Shown here: piece after piece, positions 39,901-49,889 of the stretch | Numbering within the stretch: the first letter of the stretch is position 1 | Layout: the number at the start of each line of letters is the position of its first letter | NCBI RefSeq assembly: GCF_949628265.1 | Contig: NC_088790.1 | Coordinates: 16,806,545-16,870,544 of the forward strand | Length of the DNA stretch: 64,000 nucleotides | Direction of reading: 5' to 3' | Origin: Cloeon dipterum | Lineage: Eukaryota > Arthropoda > Insecta > Ephemeroptera > Baetidae | Made by a program: the position numbers and the translations under genes | The notes under the pieces: model-generated | Databases searched by the model: none | What the model was told of the DNA's origin: nothing | What the model saw: only the letters and a program-made list of their open reading frames with translations

Positions 39901-42900
39901 CAGGTTCACAGGCCCTCGGCGGATGAGGTGAATCTCTGCGAGTACAACGGGAAAATCAGAGGCAAACCCCAATCCTGGGCTGCAATATCGACGTGCAGTG
40001 GACTGAGGTTAGTTACTTCTTGAGGTCGTTCTCGAAGGAAATTTCCACTGCCCGCTTCCTTTTCAGTGGTACCATTTTTGATGGGGAAGAAATCCACTAC
40101 ATTGAGCCAAAGAACAAGGAAGACGGACCAACAGGAGACCACTTCCTCTACAGACACTCCTCCCTTGAATCCAACCACACTTGTGGTTAGTAATTCATAT
40201 TTGTCGTTCTAATTATTCTGGTATTCCGTCTATTCTTTATTATCACCCATATAATTTTTATATAAAATGTTGTGAAGAGAAAAAACTTGGCAATATTTCT
40301 AATCGTAATGTTCAATAGGATTTCCTGACACTCCTCATGTGATTCATCCAAATCCTCTTCCTGGAAACAGAGTGCGTTGACTTTGCCATGCAAAGAAAAT
40401 CGAATGTATGCTAATTAAATTTGAATTTGCAGTTCAAAAGGAGTGTAGGCGAGGGCGACAGCGGAGTCATCAGAGCCCCGTACAACTCGAACAAACAATC
40501 TAGATACGTAGAGCTAGTTTTTGTAGTAGACAATGAGGAATTCAAGCAGCTCGGCTCGGTCGAGAAGGTGCACAACCACTGCAAGAACATCGCCAACATA
40601 ATCAACGCAGTAAGAGAATAATGTCAGCAAAGACTCAAGTTTCATATGCTCGAATTTCAGCTCTATTCGCCGCTCAACATTTACATCGCGCTGATCGGAA
40701 TTGTGATCTGGACCGAACGCGATGAAATTAAAATCAACAATAACGGAGATGAAACCCTTTCTGCTTTCCTGCACTACAGGAGAGTTACCCTGGTCAAAGA
40801 GCACCCCAATGACAATGCTCAACTCCTCACGTGAGACGCGATAATTTTATCCATTTGATTGATCTAATATGGCTAAATGTATGATCTTCAGGAGAATGCA
40901 GTTCGATGGGGGCGTCGTCGGCAAGGCTCTCAAGGGGCCCATCTGCACATTTGAGTTTTCTGGAGGCATCAGCGTGGACCACAGTGCAACCGTGGGCCTG
41001 GTTGCCACCACAGTTGCCCATGAAATGGGCCATAACTTTGGAATGGAGCACGACACCAGCGACTGCAACTGCCCAACGGACCGGTGCATCATGGCGCCTT
41101 CTTCCAAGTAAGCATTCTCGTAAACCACAGGAATGCGTCCTAATTTCATTGTTTCAGCTCCAAGCTCTTCACACACTGGAGCGACTGCAGTTTGGAATAC
41201 CTAGCGCATGCCTTTGAGCATGGGATGGACTACTGCCTGAGAAACAAACCAGAAAAGTGAGTGCTGTTTAGAGTTATTTCTAATTATCAACGAATTTAAC
41301 TTTTAGCCTTTAAGTATTATTCTTTTGTGGAGTGAAAATATAAAAGGATCTTATCAATTCTTATTTTCATTTAAGTATAAACTTAATTAGCAACAATATT
41401 TTATCTTGTGTAAAATGTTTTTGACAGTACAATTAAATTTTATATTAGATATTTTTAAAGGTGTAAACAACTACGTGTTTAGTTCTTAACACAAATAAAA
41501 AAATATAAACAAGTTAGAAGATGGATCTGTTGTGTCTCTAGAAATTTGAATTCAGATTAGCAAAATTGAGAAATATACTATTTACAAACGAGCATTATAA
41601 TTGTCTAATTTAGTCTAAATCCATCTTATTTATATTAGCTTTCACTGTATGATTTTTCACAACCGCCTTAAAATTGAAAATGGTTTGAACCTTTTTCCAT
41701 GAGTATATTTTTAGAGGAACTGTATAAATTTAACCTTCTTAACAATATTTTCAAATTCAATTGCAGGTTATTTGGCAGCCCAGTTTGCGGAAATGACTTT
41801 GTAGAACCTGGTGAGCAGTGCGACTGTGGCCTTCCTGAGCATTGCAAAAACCCTTGCTGCAACGCGGCCACTTGCATGCTCCACTCCAACGCAACTTGTG
41901 CCACTGGGAAGTGCTGCGACTTAGACACCTGCCGGCCAAAACGGGCTGGAATTGAGTGTCGGTCAGCTGATCATGAGTGTGATCTGCCTGAGTTCTGTAC
42001 TGGCGAGTCTGAGTTCTGTCCAGACAATGTATATAAAATCGATGGAGAGCTATGCAACAAGGCAAAGGTGATTTTTTAACTATTTCCAATGAAAAGATCT
42101 GATTTTTGCTCGGACATTAGGCGTATTGCTTCAAGGGAACCTGCAGAACGCATTCAGACCAGTGCAAGTTGCTTTGGGGACCGTCGGGCCAAAACTCCGA
42201 AAGCAAGTGCTATGAGGACATGAACATCAAAGGGTCTCAGCACGGCAATTGTGGCTTCAACAGATTGAATCACTCGTACATTAAGTGCGAGAGGAAGTGC
42301 GTGCCTACACCTCTTTACCGGCTGTTTAATTTCAAAGTTAAAATTTACAGAGACGTTCTTTGCGGGATGCTGCACTGCAAACATCTTAATGAGAGACTAG
42401 AGTTTGGAATGGAATCGGTCGCGATATTGAGCCAGACCTTCCTCAACACACGCACTGGTGGAATCATTGCTTGCAGGAATGCAATTGTTGATCTCGGATT
42501 GAATGAAGTGGATCCAGGACTGGCACCAGATGGTGCAAAATGTGGAGAAGGAAAGGTACTAAAATTTAAAATTCTCACCTGTTGCGCCCTAGTTGCATCA
42601 GCCAAAAATCCTATTGTGAATGGTTTTAGTAAACATTTTGGTGACACTTCAGTTATTCTCATTATGAAAATATTAAGCGGATCTTACAAATATTTCACAG
42701 TCGAGAAAGAAGTTTTATTAATTAGGATATGAAATGTAAAACTAGCCATATTCTCTACTCTATATTATTTACTTTTTTTGTTCTTCCAAGGTCAATAAAT
42801 GAAATAACAAAATGATGCAAGAATGTCAAACAGCAATCAAAAAAACTGAAAAGTCTAAAATTTTAATTTACATATGTCATTATGTCAAACAGCAATCAAA

Positions 42901-45900
42901 AAAACTGTAAAGTCTAAAATTTTAATTTACATTTTCATAGCGTTTGCAGAAAAAAATATTCATATGCCGAAAAAGTGTAGCCAAACCTGCATGAGTTAAT
43001 TTCCAAAAACGAGAATTGGAGCTAATGTTTTCATTTCAAATTAATAAAAGATTTATTTATCTTGAAAAAGTACAATAATGTAAAATAAAGAGATCAGTGC
43101 TCACTTCGCACTTCCTTTGATACAAATTTTGATTTTGCAAGCTAAAAAACCTGTGCCAATTACTGGCAGTGCTCTTTTCAAAAATACAAATACTTCCTAA
43201 TTTTTTTCACCTGTAGTGAGCCAAGGTAATTTTACTAAATTGGCTAAATTACTAATTTTGGTTTTTTTCTTAGATAAATTTAAACTGTGATTAGATATCA
43301 TTACATTTTAACTCTTGGCTTGCATATTGCAGTATTAACGCATTCATTTTGTGGTATTTCCCAGATGTGTGTCAACCAGAAATGCATGGCTGTTGAGTCA
43401 CTGGTGGTAACGAAGTGCGAAAATGACTGCAACGGTAATGGAGTGTGCAACAGCATGGGGCAGTGCCACTGCAATGTGGGCTACGCGCCTCCCGACTGCA
43501 TTTCTGCTGGTTTTGGTGGAAGCCTCCAAAGTGGACCCGCGTCTGATCCAAACGGTATTTTTTTGCTCGTTTACCACTCGCAAGCATATTTTCATGGGGA
43601 ATTTTTCGCATTCCAGGCACTAGCAGCTTGCAGAAATTACTTATATTTGTGTTGGCCGCCATCCTGATGATCATGGTGCTATTCTTCACCGCATACCTGG
43701 CGCATAGCTGGCGCACCAAACGGCCCGTGCAAGACAGCAACAGCGCACAGTATGTAGCAGAAACTCTTGACCAGTGGCGCATGTGGCTCTATTTGCACTT
43801 GGTTCGCTGCACTAGTTGTAATCGTAGTGGTGGTAGCAATTCCACTGGCGCTTCTAGAGCGCAGGAAACAAAGCGTAAAAATATCATTTACTCCATGGTT
43901 ACGGTCAATTCAGATACCCCAAAGTCCAAATCGCAGGCTGTGATGGATCCTCGCAAAATGTTTACAATTGCCGAGGAAAGCGCTGCCGAATTAAAAGTTG
44001 ACAAGCCGGCCGCTGTGGTCAGGCCGAATTTCTTAGCCATTCCCAAAAAGCAGAAAGTGTCGCACGTGAAAAGCGACTCTGAATCAGAAAGCAAACCCAC
44101 TGGAAAGATCCCGACCTTTGTCAAACGGGTGGAGGAGTGGTTCCACAAGGGCGCTTTTAAAGAGGTGACAAGGGTGGTGGAGGTGGAGTCTGAGGACTCA
44201 CCTAGCGCCACTGACGGCCAAACCACCGAGATCCAGATGGACTTCAAGGCCATCAAAGAGAAAAAACTTAAGTCGTTCGGCCAGGCCTCTGACCGGCTGG
44301 TCACCGAGTTTGTCGCCCTTAGTCCCGTCAGGTCGCCCGAGATGCACCGCAAAATTTCCACCCCTCCACTGCAGAGACTGAGACTGCCGAGCGCGAGCTC
44401 CACCGCATCCACTAGTGCGCCAGACACGCCCTCCACCCCCGAATTCGGCCACCACTTGCACCCCCTGTCGCCGTTAACCAGCCCGAGGAGCGTGCGGCAG
44501 CGGGACCAGAGGAAGAACATGCCTCCGCCCCCGCCGCCTCCGCCCTCGGGTAAATCGTTCGGTCGCTTACCCCAACGCCTCTCCTCCGACAGATTTGACA
44601 AGTTCTCCCTCGCGAGTGCGTCCGCAAATGGGGACAAACGGACCCCGACTGACGCGCTGCCAACACCGCCGCCGTTCCCTGGTGCTAACAAAATGTTTCC
44701 GGTGCCGCCCTCGCTGCCCCCAGCCGCGATAAAAAAGTTCCAAACTTCTAGTCCCCCGCAGCCGCCTGCTGCCTCCAAAAAATACAAAGCCCCTGAGCAG
44801 ACCGCTCCGAGCGCACCTCCTCCACCACCAGTCGCGCAGAAATTCAGGTTGCCCGACCGAGGAGCAGCACCTAGTGCTCCCCCTGCAAAATATAAATTCA
44901 TGATCCCTGACAAGTCGGCCCCTGAGCCACCAACGCCCGCCAATAAATTCAAACTCCCCCAAGCGCCTCAACTACCCTCTTCAGCAAAAAAGTATCCACT
45001 GCCTTAGAATGCAAATATTATCATCTGTGTTATTTATTACGCTCAGCATGCTTTAGTACTATGGACGTAGGTTTCCACTTTTATCTTCACTCTCATTCTT
45101 TATCATACATTATGTGTATTTATTTTACTATTGCAGAGGTATCGGGGCAATCCCTCTGCCCATAAGACTCTTTTCTTGAAGAAATCTTAGCCTTTTTAGA
45201 ATAGAGGTACTTGTGTGAATGTTGGGCTTGATTGTGGTTTATTTTGTGTTACTCCAATTAAGTCAGTAGTAACACAGGTTTTCCGTTTTGGCCGTGAGCT
45301 GATCAATCTTTTGTTACTCCTCCTCGGACCATTTTATTTTGTGTACTGCTGATGCTGATCGCTTCCAAAAATTGTACTCGCCTGTCACACTTATGTTAAT
45401 TTCGATCCATCACACTTCGTTCTTTTGGTTGCTCTCTTTTGATTGTACACTCTTGCACGTGTTTGCTTTGGTTTGGTGTTGGCACCTGTAGCAATAAATC
45501 TCTGTTCGACCGACTGACCCATCTTTTATTGCTTTGCGAGGAACAAACACGCTGTCTCTTCTTGCAGCTCGAAAGGCGCCGACATCAGCAAGCTCAAGGA
45601 GTCCATCTCGCGTCCGCTGCCTTCGGCGACGTCTGATAGCGCGCAGGCTTCCCTGCTCACGGCCACCGAGCAGTTGAACGCCCTGATCGCGCAGCACCAG
45701 TCCCCGCCCCCTCCACCCTCGCTGCCTAATCTGGTGCCAATACGCCCGGCGCCGCCAAAACCAATGTCCCCTCCCCCCACGGCCCCCGAGGCGCCGCCGG
45801 AGCCTCCGAAAGGCTATCAGGCGGTGGCTGTCGACAGTCCGACCAACAACGGTGGCCCCCTCGAACCGCCGCCCATCAAGGTGGTACGTGAAGGTACATC

Positions 45901-48286
45901 CACCCTGTCCAGAATTGCGTCCATGCTGAAGCCCGTGCCCCACGGCCAGCCTCCAGCAGCCGTGCAAGCTAGGAACAAACCCAAGATCAACAGGGAAAAT
46001 TTGAGATCGCTTCATATATCGGAGCCCATTCCTCTACAGGTACATGCTAGCTATTATTTATCGTTTCAAATAACGACGGGATGAACATGTTTACTAAAAA
46101 CGCCTTTCTCAAGTTATTTATTTATGCAGAGGAATTTTTAGAAATTAAAATACAAATCACTAAAAATGAATTTAAAAAAAGGTTAAGTCAGTAGGATTTG
46201 CAAACAGGTCCATTCACTTCTCTAAAGTGTGTTTCAAGCGATGGATATAAAATAAATCTTCAAGTAAATAAAATCAACTTGAATAAGACAGACCTAGTCT
46301 CATATTTTTACAAAGTCCGCTAACAATTTGCTGAGAAACTGGTGTACGAATATATATATTTAAATTTCTAGCTTTTAAATACTTCAGTTAAATTTCCTCC
46401 AAAATCCCGAGAGATTCGTTGAAATGAATATATTTCAAAATTATTAATAGACCTCTCACACAAGCATGACAATGACTTTGGCTTACAGAACATCGAAGTG
46501 CCTGGAGCAGTGGAAACGAATGCAGCCCCTCGTCCAGTTGTGCTGCGAGCGCATAGCATGCGAGACCCGCAGTCTGTCCCGAAAGCACCTTTAACCTCGT
46601 TCGGCTCAATGAGGGCGAAGCGGCCGACCAGCCTGGCGAGCAACAGGCCATCGGCACCACCCCCGCGGCCGCCACCACAAAAGGACACTCACCAGTACGA
46701 CGATTGCGGCAACACCATGCCTGACATACCTGACGGACAGGCGCCCCTGGCCCACATCGATGAGGAGAACTCGCCTACCTCAGGTGACAACATTTACGCC
46801 GTTATTGAAGAGAGTCCGCCTCCAATGTCAGCGAAGAAGAATCTTCAGGAGGTAAATTTTTGTTGGAATCATTTTAATTCCAGTGGTTTAAACTGTTGTA
46901 ACAAAGAGAATAATATACTTAAGTTTTAAAAAAAATATAACAGTGTTGCCTGGAAATGATAAAAATGAAAAAGATGTAAACCAAGTTTCCGCTAGTAACG
47001 TGGTTTGGAACAAACCACGTTACCCCCTTTTCAAAGTGCGTCCTATTATTGCTGCACTTGTTTTATAGATTTTTACAGTTGATTAGAATTAAAAATTAAA
47101 ATTCAAAATATTTCAGTATTTTCCAATTTTGCAACGCATTCGCCAACTGCTGGTAATCACAGTCAATATTTTCCTAAAAAAATTTTGTCCACTGCTTGAA
47201 TTGCAGATTCCCAGGGTGTACACGACCCCGAACGGTGAGTACCAGTGTCCGAAACCGCCGGACAACGCGACTTCCTCTGGCAGCCTCGAGTCGGTTGGCC
47301 TCCTCTCGGAGATCGTGTCTGAAATGCAGGCGCGCAACATTGAGTCGATCTACACAACAAGCAGCATCAAGGATGATGACAAGCGGTGTCCAAGCTCGCT
47401 GTCCAGTTCGACGAGTGGCACCTACGTCAACGCCATGTACACCAACATGCCGAGCAACTCGTCGCCCACGCCAAGCCAGGCGTCAAGCAACCAGTACTTG
47501 CGACCGTCGGCGATGGCGCCTCCCGCCTTGCCGGTGGCCGACACGCCAGCTCCATTCTCCACCTTCCGCACGGCCCCAAAGCCTCCGCAATTACCCAAAG
47601 ACAACAAGGTGGACACTCCTAAGCTGACGGCTGTTGTTAATGCGCCGGAGGACAAACCGAAATCAATCGTCGAAGCACAAAAAGCGACCAACGGCCCGAA
47701 ACCAATCATGAAGAGCGGCCAGAAACCTGAGGCGGCTGAAAAACCCAAGGTAACCTTCTCAAAAACAGCCACCTCCCCTGAGAGCAAAGCGCCAACGGCC
47801 GCCAAGCCTTCCGCGGCGGCCAAGTCTTCTGCAGCAGCCAAGCCTTCCGCAGCAACCAAGCCCTCATCAGCTGCCGCCCCAAAGCCGCCGTCCAAGCCCG
47901 GCGACCGGGTGCGGCCACAAATTTCGGGCCCGACGCTAATCTCGAGCTCAGCGCCGGCCGTGGCGGCCAAACCAACGGCCGCGAAGGCCCCAAGCGCGGC
48001 GCTGGTCAAGTCGGTGCTGATGGCGCACGAGGGGTCAAAGATGGCGCAGCGGCCGCTGCCTGAGAAGCCGGTGGTGGCCAAGGTGCCTCCGCCGCCCGCG
48101 GCCAGGAAGACCGTCGGCCCCAAGTCAGGCGGCCCCGACCTCCTGGCCGCCTGCGACCGCCCGCCAAACAACCGCGGCCCAGACGTGCTTGAGAAACAGT
48201 CAAAGCAGCCGCCGCCCCCGCCGACCAGAGCGAACAACAGTGTTGCTGCCCTGCAGCACAAATTTGAGTCAAGGGGGGCCAAGTAG
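30917..48286 (+). CDS. ADAM9/12/19-type disintegrin metalloprotease with very long cytoplasmic tail
   Basis: A membrane-anchored zinc protease of the Meltrin/mind-meld type. Eighteen exons close in phase: 30917-30980, 38800-38891, 39680-39783, 39849-40007, 40067-40185, 40319-40371, 40433-40609, 40661-40830, 40892-41107, 41158-41256, 41767-42067, 42121-42296, 42351-42555, 43365-43554, 43617-44991, 45568-46039, 46489-46851 and 47207-48286, giving 1,804 aa. Domain order: signal peptide (1-21); prodomain with candidate cysteine switch C179 and furin-type site RFKR (197-200), formed across an exon junction; metalloprotease with HEMGHNFGMEHD (356-367) and Met-turn CIM, so it should be active; disintegrin domain (418-518) with an ECD-type loop; Cys-rich region; EGF-like module (about 663-690); transmembrane helix (716-737). 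The roughly 1,067-residue tail is rich in proline runs, SH3-type PxxP motifs and tyrosine motifs such as YVNA. If the exon at 43617 is not spliced, a stop at 45007 gives a 1,171-aa form. The specific ortholog is uncertain. Confidence 0.93.
30981..38799 (+). other. First intron of the ADAM gene (7.8 kb)
   Basis: It lies between donor GTCAGT after the signal-peptide exon and acceptor TTGCAG before exon 2; the phases match (1 to 1). Apart from a MITE-like element at 37.9 kb I see no gene in it. GC-richer patches occur near 32.8, 34.6 and 36.8 kb. The ORFs there show no recognisable protein pattern. An intron of this size at the 5' end of a developmental protease often carries enhancers, which is inference. 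Confidence 0.65.
37910..38058. mobile_element. MITE-like element with TA target duplication
   Basis: A 149-bp unit starts TA-GGGTTACCAG and ends CTGGCAACCC-TA. The 10-bp ends are inverted repeats with one mismatch, and the flanking TA dinucleotides fit the target-site duplication of Tc1/mariner-type transposons. The interior has no ORF, as expected of a non-autonomous miniature element. No second copy was seen in this window, so the family assignment rests on the ends alone. Confidence 0.5.
42297..42350 (+). other. 54-bp stop-free mini-intron in the ADAM Cys-rich domain
   Basis: The DNA reads open through this stretch, but splicing from AA|GTGCGT to TTACAG|A restores a typical ADAM sequence, KCERKDVLCGMLHC, which resembles the KC..DAKCGK pattern of vertebrate ADAM12. 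Its length is a multiple of three without a stop, so retention would add 18 residues in frame. Confidence 0.8.
42823..42935. repeat. Tandem duplication, 59-bp period
   Basis: A unit starting atgtcaaacagcaatc is repeated head-to-tail at 42823 and 42882 with one substitution (ctgaaaag versus ctgtaaag) over about 50 bp. It lies in the ADAM intron between the Cys-rich and EGF exons. It is a young local duplication with no apparent function. Confidence 0.85.
44992..45567 (+). other. Optional intron / alternative 3' end of ADAM
   Basis: Splicing GTATCC...TTGCAG joins two open frames in phase (AA|C), continuing the tail. If it is not spliced, translation ends after KKYPLP at the TAG at 45005-45007. 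An AATAAA at 45493-45498 lies 486 bp beyond that stop, so a short mRNA could be polyadenylated inside the intron. Both forms are therefore structurally possible, and which is used cannot be told from sequence. Confidence 0.6.
45493..45498 (+). terminator. Candidate intronic poly(A) signal (short ADAM form)
   Basis: AATAAA, well placed to end the transcript that stops at 45007. The signal is weak evidence alone, since AATAAA is common in AT-rich DNA. Confidence 0.4.
46995..47023. repeat. Perfect 13-bp hairpin with 3-nt loop
   Basis: The arm gtaacgtggtttg at 46995-47007 is followed by gaa and the exact reverse complement caaaccacgttac at 47011-47023. It sits in the 355-bp intron before the last ADAM coding exon. 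It is too short for a microRNA precursor. It may be a transposon footprint or a structured splicing element. Confidence 0.7.
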
Positions 48287-49650
48287 GTTGTGGCTGAGAG
48301 TGCGAAATGGCTGAATTCTGTGATACTAGTGAGCTGAAAGACAATTTTTTAGTTTGCAGTTAATATCTTTATACAATTTTCGTTTTTAATTCAAAATGGT
48401 GCAATCACCACCAAAGACAAATCAGTTGACGACGAAGAACATGTTTCTCGATTGTACTACAATTTATGTTTCGAAGTTGATTTATTAAATTCGAGATCCG
48501 GTATTGTCTCTCTTTAAATGGCTGCTTTTTTTCAGAGATTGTAGCTCTTGATTAGGCGTAGCTTTTGTATCGTTCCAAGCGGCCGATTCAATTTGTTGTC
48601 GAAGTTGTCTCGCTAGCTTGAGTAAATTAGTTACTTTTTGCGCACGCTCAAAAGTCTGTCGTGTTCCGCGACTTGCATTTGGAAATATTACAAATATATA
48701 ATATATATACGCACCTAAATCGTAAATTAATGCCTGTCTGTCGAACAAACTGCACTGTGCTCGAGGCGAAACGCCATGACTTCTCAAAATCGAATGAAAT
48801 TACACTTGAGACTGCTTCGTTTGGAGGTGTAAAATTTAGGGATCGCCGCCTCAAAACCCACTCGGAACAATTGAAAGTCTTTCCCCCCCACCCCCTTTTC
48901 AGATGCTTCCGCTGCATCCCTCGCCCTTTCGACCACGCTCTTAAGAGCTCTCTCTCTCTATCAGCATTTAGTTCTACATACATATAATGCAGTTGCCTTA
49001 ATTGACCACTGTCGTACCAAACTCGTGGCACTTTCTCAGGTTAGGATTAAAAAGTAGTTATCACTCGCACTTGGCTGAGGAAGATTAACGAGGTGCCGAA
49101 GAGAAATTCGAACGTGTGTTTTGATCGGGGTAGTTAGTGCTGCTTCACCCTTTTTATTTTGATAAACTCCAGTCAAAATGAGTGTCTTGTGTTTTTCCGT
49201 TTCACTTGTTACCAAAGATAATTGATAATAATTTATGCATCTACTGTTAAATTTTGAGATTGATTGGCAGCGTATTTTATTCTTTTTTTACGGCGAAATG
49301 ATTTCGAACAAGAGGCAGTTTAATTAGGCTTAGGAAATATGAGTGAAATTATATAGTGTCGTTAGAACCGTAATTTATTTTTGTTGTTGTAATCAGAGCA
49401 AGCTGCACGAAATGAATTGTGCGTGGAAAGCTAAGCATGATTGTAAGTAATTTAGTGTGTACCACACGAGATTAATATAGATGACAACTCATCAAACATT
49501 TAGACTTGAATGTGCTGTAGAGCTATTACTACTATTCGTCGATACTATAATGGAGAAACCATGTAACCAACTGAACAGTCAGTGTTCCTAATTTTTAAAA
49601 TTGGCTTTTTTTCGTAAATTATGAATAAAACATCACACTTCTGCATCAAA
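48287..49650 (+). other. 3' untranslated region of the ADAM gene
   Basis: After the TAG ending at 48286 there is about 1.3 kb of AT-rich sequence without conserved coding potential, up to an AATAAA at 49624-49629. PYROXD2 begins 240 bp beyond the likely cleavage site on the same strand, so 49.65-49.89 kb must hold its promoter and leader. Confidence 0.6.
49624..49629 (+). terminator. Poly(A) signal of ADAM
   Basis: AATAAA followed by an ACATCACACTT run. It is the first well-placed signal before the next gene. Confidence 0.5.
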
Positions 49651-49889
49651 AAAGTCCGAATGTGTATTATTATCAAGCTTCCCCTGGACCATTTGAATGG
49701 AGCCGAGGAGCTCACAATTAAATGCCGCAGCGTGCGTGCCAGAGAGCCTTGGACTTCGACCTTGACGAGCAGATAAACTGGTCTCGGAGACGCCTCTAAT
49801 GCTTATGCTGCTTTTGGGTGCGTATATCGTTAGTCTAGACGAATACCTGGATCAAGGAGCACGTACACGTCTCTGGCGGCGATAACAAA

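Noticed and set aside
43888..44952. 354-codon minus-strand open frame
   Set aside because: It is the antisense shadow of the proline-rich ADAM tail; proline and alanine codons give long stop-free complements rich in Gly and Ala.
45410..46015. Arg/Gly-rich minus-strand open frame
   Set aside because: Antisense of an ADAM exon; composition is explained by the sense codons.
47422..48282. 286-codon minus-strand open frame
   Set aside because: Also the complement of the GC-rich ADAM tail exon; it has no domain pattern of its own.
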